From the NCBI RefSeq assembly GCF_000300455.3, contig NZ_CP007215.2:248001-312000 (forward strand): 64,000 nt of DNA, given 5' to 3'. A program made the position numbers and the translations under genes. Positions 9,974 to 18,910 of this stretch are shown here, piece after piece. This stretch comes from Kosakonia sacchari SP1 (GTDB taxonomy: Bacteria > Pseudomonadota > Gammaproteobacteria > Enterobacterales > Enterobacteriaceae). The stretch's first letter is position 1, and each line of letters begins with the position of its first letter. Under the pieces are notes generated by a model, which saw nothing but the letters and a program-made list of their open reading frames with translations, did no database searches and had not been told where the DNA came from.

Positions 9974-10392
9974 TGGCGACGGCGCAATTTGTACTTTCCG
10001 AAGGCGAACTCACGCTGCCGGATGCTTACCAGGATCGCAGCATTAACGTGCTGAAATTCAAAGAGAACAACGCCACGCTGGTGATCACTCGTGCGTGGGA
10101 TATCAAACCCGGCGACGAAGAGAGTTTCCTTAACCAGCAACTGGCTAAAGTGAAACGCAGCATGCGCAAAGTGGTGACCGGCGAAACGCAGGACAGCACG
10201 GTTGCCGGGCAGCCCGCCCGCGAAGTGTCGCTGCGTTTCGAAAACCAGGGCGCAGTGATATATGAAAAACTCGCCGTGACCCGCATTGACGACCATCTGC
10301 TGGTGCTGACGCTCAGCCGTACCATGCCGTTTGATACGGACGCCGACGCGTTCTGGACATCAATCCGTACAGGTTTACAGCTGAGGGCGTAA
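9973..10392 (+). CDS. Eag-type (DUF1795/DcrB-like) T6SS effector chaperone
   Basis: A 139-residue protein of the DUF1795 family. Members of this family placed between vgrG and a PAAR-Rhs gene (Eag chaperones) bind and shield the hydrophobic N-terminal helices of the effector and help load it on VgrG. The fold-typical pattern is present: an N-terminal beta segment (FVLSEGELTLP), WDIKPG, a long helix with the KVKRSMRKVV motif, and a final F-T-S-I-R-T-G-L helix. Its start overlaps the vgrG stop (TAATG), and the Rhs gene follows after 2 bases, so the three genes are one operon. Confidence 0.9.
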   Translation: MATAQFVLSEGELTLPDAYQDRSINVLKFKENNATLVITRAWDIKPGDEESFLNQQLAKVKRSMRKVVTGETQDSTVAGQPAREVSLRFENQGAVIYEKLAVTRIDDHLLVLTLSRTMPFDTDADAFWTSIRTGLQLRA

Positions 10393-10394
10393 GG

Positions 10395-13300
10395 ATGACG
10401 GATTACATCGCGGCCCGCATTGAAGACCCGCTGGTTCATAGCTCTGCGCTGGCGGATCTGGTCAGTGGGCTGGTAGAAGGGGCGATTGTCCTGGGGATTG
10501 TGTTCATCGCCGGAACGGGTATTGGCGCCGTGGTGGGCGCCGTGGCGATTGGCGCGCTGATGGTCAGCGGTACGCTGGGCAAAATTGGCGATGCGGCCGG
10601 GAAAATGGTGGACTCGCTCATCGACCCCGGACCGCCGGATGCGCATATCGTATCCGGCTCGGACGATGTCTTTATCATGAAGAAAAAGGCGGCGCGCGCC
10701 GCGGCGACGGTAGACAGGGACTATTTACAAAACCTTGCCGCCGCGCCTGCCGATGAGAGCATCGACTGGGCAGCCATCGGCATGTTAGCCCTTGCTGGTG
10801 CCGCGGCGGTGATGAAAACCGCCCTGAACCCGAGTGCGGCGCTGCTGGCGGTGGCCGAACGCGCCAGTCATCTTACGCTCGACGACATGAAAAAGTGGGG
10901 CTCCAACCTGTGGGAAGATTTGACGCAGCCGATGGTGGAGAGCGCCGATCCGCATGCCACACCGATGCCGAAAGATAACGTCGACTGTAAAAAAGGGCAC
11001 ATGGTTACCAGCAGTAACTTTGTCGCCCAGGGCTCCAGAACCGTTTTAATCAATAACCAGCCTGCCGCGCGCAACGGCGAGAAAAGTACCTGCGAAGCCG
11101 AAATCAAAGTCAAAGAAGATCCGCGCGTGCGCATCGGCGGCGAAACCATTACCGTGCGCGATATCCGCAGCGGCAAAAATCAGCTGGCTTACCTGATTGG
11201 TAACTTGCTGGGGAGCCTGGGAATCGGCGCGCTGTCGCGCCTGGTCAAAATGGCCTGTGAGCGTCAGCTTGTTCGCGGCCTGCTCAAAGAGATCATCTGC
11301 CCGCTCGGCGGCATGGCCGTTTCACAGGTTCTTACCGCCGCGGCCATCAGCGCAGTGAATACCGCTTTCCCGGTGAACATTCCTACCGGCGCAAAAGTCC
11401 TCGCCAAAGAAGAGGATCTCGATTTTGTGCTGCCAGACCGTATGCCGCTTTACTGGCAGCGTATCTATCACAGCCGCAACCGCGCCACCGGCATGCTCGG
11501 CACCGGCTGGATGCTGCCGTTTGAAACACGGCTGCTGCGCCTGGCCGATAATCAGCTGATCTTCCGCGATATGAGCGGGCGCGAGCTGGGGCTGGGCGAA
11601 GTGCTCAGCGGCGATATGATCTCCTACCCGGAAGATGGCCTGAAGCTATTTTGCAGCCCCAACGGGGCGATGGTTATTCAAACCGGCGACGGCGAGCAAC
11701 AGATTTATGAGCCGGACCCAACGCGTCCCGGTGAGTGGCGCATGCACCGTCTGTATGACCGCCACGAAAACGCCCACTATTTTAGCTGGAATGAACAAGG
11801 TCAACTGGCGCGTATCTCCAGCGATAACGAAGCGCTGGATGTGGAACTGGAGTACGAAGCCGCGTTCGGGCGGCTGCGTGCGGTTTACCAGGTGTACGGC
11901 GGCGCGCGCCATCTGCTGGTTTCCTATCGCTATAACGAACAAGGGCAACTGATTGCCGTTACTGACGCCGATGATATCGTCACCCGTCAGTTCGGCTGGG
12001 ATCGCGCCAGCGACATGCTCGCCTGGCACGGCTTTGCGACCGGCTTAACCGTCCATTACCAGTGGCGTCCCGCCGCTGACTCCAGCCACTGGCGCGTGAG
12101 CGGCTATCAGGTGCATGACGAACAAGGCGCGGTGCTGGAAAACTGGCGTATCGACGCTGATGAAACCAAACGCTACGCGCGCGTCAGCAACGATGAAGGC
12201 GTGGTGAGTGAGCACCACTGGGATGCGCTGTACCGCATCACGGATTACACCGATGTGCACGGCGGCAACTGGCAATTTAGCTGGTCGGGGAAATCCGAGC
12301 AGCCGCTTGCGGTGATTCAGCCGGACGGCGGTCGCTGGGAATATGCGTGGGACGATCGCGGCAACATGACGCTGGAGCGCGATCCACTCGATCGCGCGAC
12401 GCTGAAAACCTGGCACCCGCTGTACGACTTCCCGCTGACCGAGGTGTTACCGGACGGCGCAAGCTGGCGCTATGAGTACAACCTGGCGGGCGATGTGGTG
12501 TCGTTGACCGACCCGGAAGGTGGGGTGACCCGCTTTGAGTGGAACGACCAGGGCGATTTGCTCCGCCGTATCGATGCGCTGGAAAACAGCCACCGCTTCT
12601 GGTGGGACGCGCTGGGGCAGTTGATCCGCGAAGAGGATTGTTCCGGCAACCTGAGCCGCCGCCAGTATGACGATGCCGGTCGGCTTGCGCTGACTACCGA
12701 TCCGATGGGCAACACCGAACGCTATATCTGGAGCCCGGCAGGTCGCCTCAAAACGTTCATCCGCGCCGATGGCCGCGAAACTCTCTTCCGATACAACAAA
12801 GCCGGGCTGTTATGCGGCCAGAGCGTAGATGGCGTCAGCGAGCGCAAAGTGACGCTTAATGCACGCGGGCAAGTAACCGAAGCCATCGATCCCGCCGGGC
12901 ATGTCACCCGTTTCCGCTTTAACCGCGCGGGTCGTCTGGTAACGCTGACCAACGCCAACAATCAGCAATGGCGCTTTGATTACACCGCCACCGGTTTGCT
13001 GACGCGCCAGTATGATTACGCCGGGCGGCAAACCGAATATCAGTACAACGCGGCGCAACAAGTCGCCACGCTGGTGCGCCACCCGGTTAGCGGCAGCAAC
13101 CTGCCGCCGCAGGTGATGAACTACGAATATGACGCGCTTGGGCGCATGATCGCGCGGGAAACCGAGCAGCACCGCACCGAGTACCGCTATAGCGAACTGG
13201 CAACGGAAGTGCGCCGCTATGTTTACAGCGAGTGGCGTCAGGCGGCGATTGATATGCGCGACCCGGAAAACGCAGAAGTGATTGTTTTCCAGCGCAATAA

Positions 13301-14939
13301 ACTTGGCGACCTGGTGAGCGAGGAGAACCACGCTGGCAAATTCGTACACCAGTACGACGCATTAAGTAACCTCAGCGCCACCACGTTCCCGGACGGTCGG
13401 CAGATGCAATACCTGCGCTACGGCACCGGGCATCTGCTGGAGATGCAGCTCATGTTCGGCGGCAAAACGCTGCCCATCACTGGCTATCAGCGCGACAAAC
13501 TGCACCGCGAAACCCATCGCACGTTGGGCGCGCTGGAGCTGGAGACGCAGTACGACATCGCCGGGCGCATCACGCAGCGCCGCTGCATGGACAATGTGCG
13601 CGACCGGCTGGTCTTCGAACGCCGCTACCAGTGGGATCGTGCCGACCAGATTATCCGCCAGATGTATACCGACGGCGCGCCGCCAACACCTGCGGAGAAA
13701 TATCGTCAGTCACTCTGGGGCTACGACGCCGCGGGGCGCATGACGCAGAGCATCCAGCCAACCGGCGAAGAACGTTTCTGGTATGACGCGGCGGACAACC
13801 GCACCACGCCGGATTTACCGCCGGTGTGGGACAACCTGCTGAAACGCCTGGAGGGCGTACGCTGGGAGTATGACGGTTTCGGTCGCATGACCGAACGCCA
13901 CGACAGCCATCGCGGCACGGTGCAGCGCTTCAGCTATGACGATGAACACCGCATCAGCCAGGTAATTATTGAGGGCGACGCAGAGTTCACCCGGGCCGCA
14001 TACCGCTATGACGCGCTCGGTCGCCGCACGGAAAAACAGGTGTGGCGACGCCATACCCGCAACGCGGAACGCACGCAGTACGCGTGGTCGGGACTGCAGA
14101 TGGTCGGCGAATGCAGCGACAGCAACCCGGACGCCACCGTGCAGTATATCTATACGGAAAACAGCTACGAACCGCTGGCCCGCGTCGACAGCCGCGGCGA
14201 GCATGCGGAGGTTTACTGGTATCACACGGAGCTGAACGGTCTGCCGGAAAAAGTGACCGACAGCAGCGGCGATATTGTCTGGCAGGGCGTTTCCACCACG
14301 TGGGGACGCAGCGAGCGGGAAAACAGCAACGCGGACTGGGACGTACCGCAGAACCTGCGCTTCCAGGGCCAGTACCTCGACCGCGAAACCGGACTGCACT
14401 ACAACACCTTCCGCTACTACGACCCCTGCGGCGGGCGCTACACCCAGATGGATCCGATAGGGTTACTGGGTGGGTTGAATACGTATACGTATGTGGTGGA
14501 TCCGCTGGTGTGGGTGGATCCGCTGGGGTTAACACCTTGTATCACATTCAATAAAACTCATAAGGACTCGCTACCAAGGCCTAAAGGTATAGGGCCAAAT
14601 GGTGGGCGCTTACAATCTCACCATGGATTGCAGCAGGAATGGGCTAATAATAACCTTTCTAAATATGGCTATGATCCGAAATTAGCTCCTACTGTAACTA
14701 TAGAAACTGGTAAAGGGTTGCCGCATACTATAATTTCAAATGCACAAAACGCCAGACGAGATTTAAGAGTAACTCAAGGAAATGGTAAATGGTCGTCATC
14801 TCTTCAATCTGAATTAGATAATATAGTTACTGATTTTCGAGATGCAGGTTTTGACGACGTGTCTATACAGAAGGTGCTTGAACAGCAGTATAAAATGCTT
14901 GATAAACTTAATGTTCCATACAATAAGGTAATCATATAA
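10395..14939 (+). CDS. PAAR-domain Rhs effector with C-terminal Tox-SHH nuclease domain
   Basis: A 1514-residue polymorphic toxin. Residues 25-60 and 125-150 are hydrophobic (Eag-bound pre-PAAR helices). PAAR-like metal-binding stretches occur around 80-105 and 186-256 (DPHATPMPKDNVDCKKGH). Residues ~345-1345 form the Rhs/YD-repeat cocoon. The core ends with GGRYTQMDPIGLLGGLNTYT and DPLVWVDPLGL, the conserved self-cleavage/junction region. The tip, residues ~1380-1514, carries GRLQSHHGLQQEW (SHH at ~1408-1410), the mark of Tox-SHH, an HNH/Endo VII-type nuclease; DNA is the likely target (inference). Base composition switches from GC-rich core to AT-rich tip at about 14530. The gene is followed with a 1-base overlap by its immunity gene. 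Confidence 0.95.
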   Translation: MTDYIAARIEDPLVHSSALADLVSGLVEGAIVLGIVFIAGTGIGAVVGAVAIGALMVSGTLGKIGDAAGKMVDSLIDPGPPDAHIVSGSDDVFIMKKKAARAAATVDRDYLQNLAAAPADESIDWAAIGMLALAGAAAVMKTALNPSAALLAVAERASHLTLDDMKKWGSNLWEDLTQPMVESADPHATPMPKDNVDCKKGHMVTSSNFVAQGSRTVLINNQPAARNGEKSTCEAEIKVKEDPRVRIGGETITVRDIRSGKNQLAYLIGNLLGSLGIGALSRLVKMACERQLVRGLLKEIICPLGGMAVSQVLTAAAISAVNTAFPVNIPTGAKVLAKEEDLDFVLPDRMPLYWQRIYHSRNRATGMLGTGWMLPFETRLLRLADNQLIFRDMSGRELGLGEVLSGDMISYPEDGLKLFCSPNGAMVIQTGDGEQQIYEPDPTRPGEWRMHRLYDRHENAHYFSWNEQGQLARISSDNEALDVELEYEAAFGRLRAVYQVYGGARHLLVSYRYNEQGQLIAVTDADDIVTRQFGWDRASDMLAWHGFATGLTVHYQWRPAADSSHWRVSGYQVHDEQGAVLENWRIDADETKRYARVSNDEGVVSEHHWDALYRITDYTDVHGGNWQFSWSGKSEQPLAVIQPDGGRWEYAWDDRGNMTLERDPLDRATLKTWHPLYDFPLTEVLPDGASWRYEYNLAGDVVSLTDPEGGVTRFEWNDQGDLLRRIDALENSHRFWWDALGQLIREEDCSGNLSRRQYDDAGRLALTTDPMGNTERYIWSPAGRLKTFIRADGRETLFRYNKAGLLCGQSVDGVSERKVTLNARGQVTEAIDPAGHVTRFRFNRAGRLVTLTNANNQQWRFDYTATGLLTRQYDYAGRQTEYQYNAAQQVATLVRHPVSGSNLPPQVMNYEYDALGRMIARETEQHRTEYRYSELATEVRRYVYSEWRQAAIDMRDPENAEVIVFQRNKLGDLVSEENHAGKFVHQYDALSNLSATTFPDGRQMQYLRYGTGHLLEMQLMFGGKTLPITGYQRDKLHRETHRTLGALELETQYDIAGRITQRRCMDNVRDRLVFERRYQWDRADQIIRQMYTDGAPPTPAEKYRQSLWGYDAAGRMTQSIQPTGEERFWYDAADNRTTPDLPPVWDNLLKRLEGVRWEYDGFGRMTERHDSHRGTVQRFSYDDEHRISQVIIEGDAEFTRAAYRYDALGRRTEKQVWRRHTRNAERTQYAWSGLQMVGECSDSNPDATVQYIYTENSYEPLARVDSRGEHAEVYWYHTELNGLPEKVTDSSGDIVWQGVSTTWGRSERENSNADWDVPQNLRFQGQYLDRETGLHYNTFRYYDPCGGRYTQMDPIGLLGGLNTYTYVVDPLVWVDPLGLTPCITFNKTHKDSLPRPKGIGPNGGRLQSHHGLQQEWANNNLSKYGYDPKLAPTVTIETGKGLPHTIISNAQNARRDLRVTQGNGKWSSSLQSELDNIVTDFRDAGFDDVSIQKVLEQQYKMLDKLNVPYNKVII
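13832..14529 (+). repeat. Rhs core direct repeat, copy 1 (inside full-length rhs)
   Basis: The last ~700 bases of the rhs core, up to the DPLGL codons, recur nearly identically at 16415-17097 and 17884-18562. Differences are scattered single bases. This copy has the full junction and leads into the Tox-SHH tip. Confidence 0.95.
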
Positions 14940-15370
14940 TGCATATTGATTTCTTTAATCTTAGTGAAAAATATCGTCTTGATGTATTTGAACCAGCTTC
15001 AAATGAGGCGGATATAAAAGCCATGCAAAAATACTTCAAAGGTACTGAGATTCCGGATGACTATATTCTCTTTTTATCACAAATGTCCGAGGCCGAAATT
15101 CTTGTAATGAATGAATCATATATAAGAATATGGGGGGCTAGTGGATGCTTAGAAATGAACTCCTCTCACAAAATTCAATATTATATTCCGAAATCCTTAG
15201 CTATAGGCGATGATGAGGGGGGGAAGGTTATTTTTTATGCTGAAGGTAAAAACGGTTTTGGACTATATAAAGTAGGTTTTGGTGACTTGGATATCAATGA
15301 TGCAGAGTTTATTTCCCCATCATTGTCTGCGTTGTTAATAGATGGGGTTGGTGCGGAAGTATTTTTGTAA
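14939..15370 (+). CDS. SMI1/KNR4 (SUKH) family immunity protein
   Basis: A 143-residue acidic protein with the SUKH pattern: IKAMQKYFKGTEIPDDYILFL near the N-terminus, then IWGASGCLEM, IGDDEGGKVIFY and a short C-terminal helix. SUKH proteins are the most common immunity proteins for HNH-type polymorphic toxins. It overlaps the Rhs stop codon by one base (TAATG) and is AT-rich like the toxin tip, so it is the expected cognate inhibitor of the Tox-SHH domain. Confidence 0.9.
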   Translation: MHIDFFNLSEKYRLDVFEPASNEADIKAMQKYFKGTEIPDDYILFLSQMSEAEILVMNESYIRIWGASGCLEMNSSHKIQYYIPKSLAIGDDEGGKVIFYAEGKNGFGLYKVGFGDLDINDAEFISPSLSALLIDGVGAEVFL

Positions 15371-15522
15371 CTTTATGGTTAAAATATTAACTGGTAATTT
15401 TATTACTGAAGTGATAAATAGTGAGAGATAAAACTAAATTTGTTTTATTATGTTGAGCTGGGATGTCAATAGTGGCATTCCGGCTTTTCTACTATTTAAA
15501 TCAGTAGAGATGGGTATTTTGG

Positions 15523-15885
15523 GTGCTCGACAGGACCGCTCCTAAATTTAGTAATATTGGTAGCCAGGCGGCAGATTCAATCGCAGGAAGGCCAATATTA
15601 GATGTTGCCGAAGATATTCGAATGGGGAGAATTAGTCCTGATACATTTGTTATTTCGTACACAACTGATTCGATAACAGGTGAGGCCGTGACGTTAAACA
15701 ATAGAGGATTGGCTGCGTTAGTTGAGTCCGGAAAATTCCCTCAACATGCAATATATTTTCCATATGAGCATGTTCCTAAACACTTGGTTGAAGACATTAA
15801 ATATCGACCGCCATCAAGAAGTATTAATATAACAAGGAATAAAGATGGTACTGGACTTGTGAAAACGATTGGTAAATGTATCTAA
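15523..15885 (+). CDS. Displaced Rhs-type toxin tip (orphan, no core)
   Basis: An open frame of 120 residues from a GTG at 15523, starting VLDRTAPKFSNIGSQAADS. It has no signal peptide, no good ribosome site and no Rhs core, and it is AT-rich. The layout (about 120 residues, directly followed by a small acidic gene) fits a detached polymorphic-toxin C-terminus. A TLNNRGLAAL motif (about residues 58-67) resembles the TLDNR-type motifs in some toxin tips, but I cannot name the domain. The open frame continues a little upstream (VFWVLDRT), perhaps a decayed core junction. It is probably silent unless recombined behind a core. Confidence 0.6.
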   Translation: MLDRTAPKFSNIGSQAADSIAGRPILDVAEDIRMGRISPDTFVISYTTDSITGEAVTLNNRGLAALVESGKFPQHAIYFPYEHVPKHLVEDIKYRPPSRSINITRNKDGTGLVKTIGKCI

Positions 15886-15902
15886 TTTTAGGAGAGATAT
15901 TT

Positions 15903-16337
15903 ATGATATTAGCACCAGAACAGTTAAACTTTAGAATTTCAACTACAGATCTTGAAGTTATTTATACAGAATCCAATGGTGTAAAGTTAACGGTTGAAGC
16001 TCAGAGTCTGGATGATTTTAGACATGATAAATATCATGAGGTTACGTTTAATTTTAGTAATGTCGCTGAGGTTAAATGTATATCTTTGAACTTTTCCGAG
16101 TTTAATTGTGATGAGTACGAAATTAGTCTGAAAATTGACGATCCTTTAACTTATTGGGAGCAAACAGGAATAAACCCAGAGCCCGGAGTTTACTGCATTA
16201 CTAACTCTGAATTATTGAGAAATAAGGGATTGGTTTATGATCCAAATAATCGGTTGAATCTAAAGCACTATTTAATAATGGGTTACGATAGCTATGCTGA
16301 AATAATTGCATCTAAATATGAATTTAGCGGTATATAA
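15903..16337 (+). CDS. Probable immunity protein for the 15523 toxin tip
   Basis: A 144-residue acidic protein. The ATG at 15903 is chosen over an in-frame ATG at 15876 because AGGAGA (15890-15895) precedes it at the right distance. The residues are beta-rich and hydrophilic (FRISTTDLEVIY, HEVTFNFSNVAEVKCI), and the protein ends in a GYDSYAEIIASKYEF segment. No family is recognised. It lies 17 bases after the orphan tip and is equally AT-rich, so a cognate immunity role is inferred from position. Confidence 0.65.
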   Translation: MILAPEQLNFRISTTDLEVIYTESNGVKLTVEAQSLDDFRHDKYHEVTFNFSNVAEVKCISLNFSEFNCDEYEISLKIDDPLTYWEQTGINPEPGVYCITNSELLRNKGLVYDPNNRLNLKHYLIMGYDSYAEIIASKYEFSGI

Positions 16338-16414
16338 TCTATGTGATTAAAAAAAATTATTTTTAAATGCCGTAAACACCATAAGGAACCTCGGTTTTGC
16401 GGTTGTTTACCGGG

Positions 16415-17097
16415 CAACCTGCTGAAACGCCGGGAGTATGACGGTTTCGGGCGCATGACCGAACGCCACGACAGCCATCGCGGCACGGTGCAGCGCTTCA
16501 GCTATGACGATGAACACCGCATCAGCCAGGTGATTATTGAGGGCGATGCAGAGTTCACCCGGGCCGAATACCGCTATGACGCGCTCGGTCGCCGCACGGA
16601 AAAACAGGTGTGGCGACGCCATACCCGCAACGCGGAACGCACGCAGTACGCGTGGTCGGGACTGCAGATGGTCGGCGAGTGCAGCGACAGCAACCCGGAC
16701 GCCGCCGTGCAGTATATCTATACGGAAAACAGCTACGAACCGCTGGCCCGCGTCGACAGCCGCGGCGAGCATGCGGAGGTTTACTGGTATCACACGGAGC
16801 TGAACGGTCTGCCGGAAAAAGTGACCGACAGCAGCGGCGATATTGTCTGGCAGGGCGTTTCCACCACGTGGGGACGCAGCGAGCGGGAAAACAGCAACGC
16901 GGACTGGGACGTACCGCAGAACCTGCGCTTCCAGGGCCAGTACCTCGACCGGGAAACCGGGCTCCACTACAACACCTTCCGCTACTATGACCCCTGCGGC
17001 GGACGTTACACCCAGATGGACCCGATAGGGTTACTGGGTGGGCTGAATACTTATACGTATGTGGTGGATCCGCTGGTGTGGGTGGATCCGCTGGGGC
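16415..17097 (+). repeat. Rhs core direct repeat, copy 2
   Basis: This copy matches copy 1 from CAACCTGCTGAAACGC to CCGCTGGGG with few differences. It has a 15-base in-frame deletion just after 16430 (LEGVRW codons reduced to one Arg) and the same DPLVWVDPLGL junction. Confidence 0.95.
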
Positions 17098-17531
17098 TTT
17101 CGGCCTGTGCGTTTGGTGGTTATTTTAATCGCAAGGGGCTAAGACGTGACGTGTACCGAGCCCAGAGACCCGGTAGTTATCACTCAATAAAACATATACA
17201 AGCTAAAACGGCGGAAGAGGCAAGATTGTTGAGTTTAGGTAAAGGGGCCCGTAAAGGTGACCCGGAAGCATCATATTTCCCTGAGTTCGCAAAGCAGGTC
17301 ACGGGTTTTGAAAAGCAGGCTGCATACGATGCGATCAGGAATGGAAATGTTTTTGAACATGGAGGAACGCGTTTCATGTTTTACAAAAACCCTACAGGAC
17401 CAGTTGGTTACAATGCTGGAAAAATGACCGATTGGGTTCGTATTGAAATGACTAATACAGGTGTACCTGTAATACATAGTTTCCCTGCTTCGATTGAGCA
17501 GGTTGGAAAATACATACCAGGAGCAAAGTGA
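16455..17531 (+). CDS. Truncated Rhs core fused to an unrecognised toxin tip
   Basis: A 358-residue frame. The first ~215 residues are the end of the Rhs core (copy 2) through DPLVWVDPLGL. The remaining ~140 are an AT-richer tip starting SACAFGGYFNRKGLRR and ending VGKYIPGAK. The tip has a basic first half, a HEHGG-like stretch (VFEHGGTRFMFYKN) and TDWVRIEMTNTGVPVIHSFP near its end. I cannot assign a family. The frame is open upstream of the first ATG into the core fragment, with no ribosome site, so this is a displaced 5-prime-truncated cassette, probably not secreted as such. Its immunity gene overlaps the stop by one base. Confidence 0.8.
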   Translation: MTERHDSHRGTVQRFSYDDEHRISQVIIEGDAEFTRAEYRYDALGRRTEKQVWRRHTRNAERTQYAWSGLQMVGECSDSNPDAAVQYIYTENSYEPLARVDSRGEHAEVYWYHTELNGLPEKVTDSSGDIVWQGVSTTWGRSERENSNADWDVPQNLRFQGQYLDRETGLHYNTFRYYDPCGGRYTQMDPIGLLGGLNTYTYVVDPLVWVDPLGLSACAFGGYFNRKGLRRDVYRAQRPGSYHSIKHIQAKTAEEARLLSLGKGARKGDPEASYFPEFAKQVTGFEKQAAYDAIRNGNVFEHGGTRFMFYKNPTGPVGYNAGKMTDWVRIEMTNTGVPVIHSFPASIEQVGKYIPGAK

Positions 17532-17872
17532 TGATAGATAAAAAAGCCAATCTCCAAAAACTAAGAATTCCAACAGGGTGGAGTATTGGAATTAATAACC
17601 TATACGAAGTGGACCCTGTTAGTGAGTATATTGATTATTATTATGGCTCAGTTCTAATTAGTGGCGACAATAGGTTAATGCGACTCAGTTTTGATTCCCG
17701 ATATGAACCTGAAGGTCAGCCAGGAGGAGATTTTATTCTGGTCTTACAACGAAGTGATTATGATAAGAAAGGGAAGTTAACTGGCGTAGAAGTAATAGAT
17801 ATAAAAAAAACTAAAGATAAAAAATTGTTTGTTGAGATGCTAGAGCGATTTATGGAACAAGGGGTCGTTTAA
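17531..17872 (+). CDS. Probable immunity protein for the 16455 toxin tip
   Basis: A 113-residue protein starting at the ATG in TGATG, overlapping the toxin stop. It contains WSIGINNLYEVDP, DYYYGSVLISGDN, a Gly/Pro-rich turn (EPEGQPGGDF) and a C-terminal helix (LFVEMLERFMEQ). It is mixed alpha/beta, acidic and AT-rich. No family is recognised. The one-base overlap with the toxin tip repeats the spacing of the main Rhs/SUKH pair, which supports a cognate relation. Confidence 0.7.
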   Translation: MIDKKANLQKLRIPTGWSIGINNLYEVDPVSEYIDYYYGSVLISGDNRLMRLSFDSRYEPEGQPGGDFILVLQRSDYDKKGKLTGVEVIDIKKTKDKKLFVEMLERFMEQGVV

Positions 17873-17883
17873 GACGTTTAAAG

Positions 17884-18562
17884 GGAGGGCGTGCGCTGGG
17901 AGTATGACGGTTTCGGGCGCATGACCGAACGCCACGACAGCCATCGCGGCACGGTGCAGCGCTTCAGCTATGACGATGAACACCGCATCAGCCAGGTGAT
18001 TATTGAGGGCGATGCAGAGTTCACCCGGGCCGAATACCGCTATGACGCGCTCGGTCGCCGCACGGAAAAACAGGTGTGGCGACGCCATACCCGCAACGCG
18101 GAACGCACGCAGTACGCATGGTCGGGCCTGCAGATGGTCGGCGAGTGCAGCGACAGCAACCCGGACGCCGCCGTGCAGTATGTCTACACGGAAAACAGCT
18201 ACGAACCGCTGGCCCGCGTCGACAGCCGCGGCGAGCATGCGGAGGTTTACTGGTATCACACGGAGCTGAACGGTCTGCCGGAAAAAGTGACCGACAGCAG
18301 CGGGGATATTGTCTGGCAGGGCGTTTCCACCACCTGGGGCCGCAGCGAGCGGGAAAACAGCAACGCGGACTGGGACGTACCGCAGAACCTGCGCTTCCAG
18401 GGCCAGTACCTCGACCGCGAAACCGGACTGCACTACAACACCTTCCGCTACTATGACCCCTGCGGCGGGCGCTACACCCAGATGGACCCGATAGGGTTAC
18501 TGGGTGGGCTGAATACGTATACGTATGTGGTTGATCCGCTGGGATGGGTGGATCCTTGGGGT
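17884..18562 (+). repeat. Rhs core direct repeat, copy 3
   Basis: This copy starts at GGAGGGCGT, equivalent to 13850 in copy 1. It lacks the 15-base deletion of copy 2. The junction is altered to DPLGWVDPWGL. Confidence 0.95.
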
Positions 18563-18910
18563 CTGGTTTGTTGGTCAACTGCACAGAAAAATTACTGGAA
18601 AGATGTGGGTGCTGACGAACTTGCAAATCCATCAGGCCTTTATTCGCAAAGGAATATCTTAGAAATGTTAGCAGGTCGCGCACCTAAATTTACTGCTAAG
18701 GTACAGGTAATTAAAACAGGTCAGATACAGACCAGAGATATACCATATGAATTGCATCACAAAAATATTCCGCAGCGTCAAGGTGGGCCCGGTGTGCATA
18801 ATAAGAGTAATTTGGATGAGTTAGATCCATGGCAGCACCAGGATGTTGATAAATACCGCCATTCTGGGATTAAACTTATAGAGGTTATAACGGGGGTAAA
18901 CTCATGGTAA
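17891..18910 (+). CDS. Truncated Rhs core fused to an HNH (LHH-type) nuclease tip
   Basis: A 339-residue frame opened by a GTG inside the core repeat. About 220 residues of Rhs core end at DPLGWVDPWGL and are followed by a ~120-residue AT-rich tip. The tip contains YELHHKNIPQRQGG followed by NKSNLDELDPWQHQDVDKYRH. The LHH followed by a downstream Asn/Asp and His matches the HNH/Endo VII superfamily, most like the LHH group. A nuclease is therefore likely. The usual rhs start and N-terminal loading domains are missing, so this is a displaced cassette. Its immunity gene follows directly. Confidence 0.82.
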   Translation: MRWEYDGFGRMTERHDSHRGTVQRFSYDDEHRISQVIIEGDAEFTRAEYRYDALGRRTEKQVWRRHTRNAERTQYAWSGLQMVGECSDSNPDAAVQYVYTENSYEPLARVDSRGEHAEVYWYHTELNGLPEKVTDSSGDIVWQGVSTTWGRSERENSNADWDVPQNLRFQGQYLDRETGLHYNTFRYYDPCGGRYTQMDPIGLLGGLNTYTYVVDPLGWVDPWGLVCWSTAQKNYWKDVGADELANPSGLYSQRNILEMLAGRAPKFTAKVQVIKTGQIQTRDIPYELHHKNIPQRQGGPGVHNKSNLDELDPWQHQDVDKYRHSGIKLIEVITGVNSW

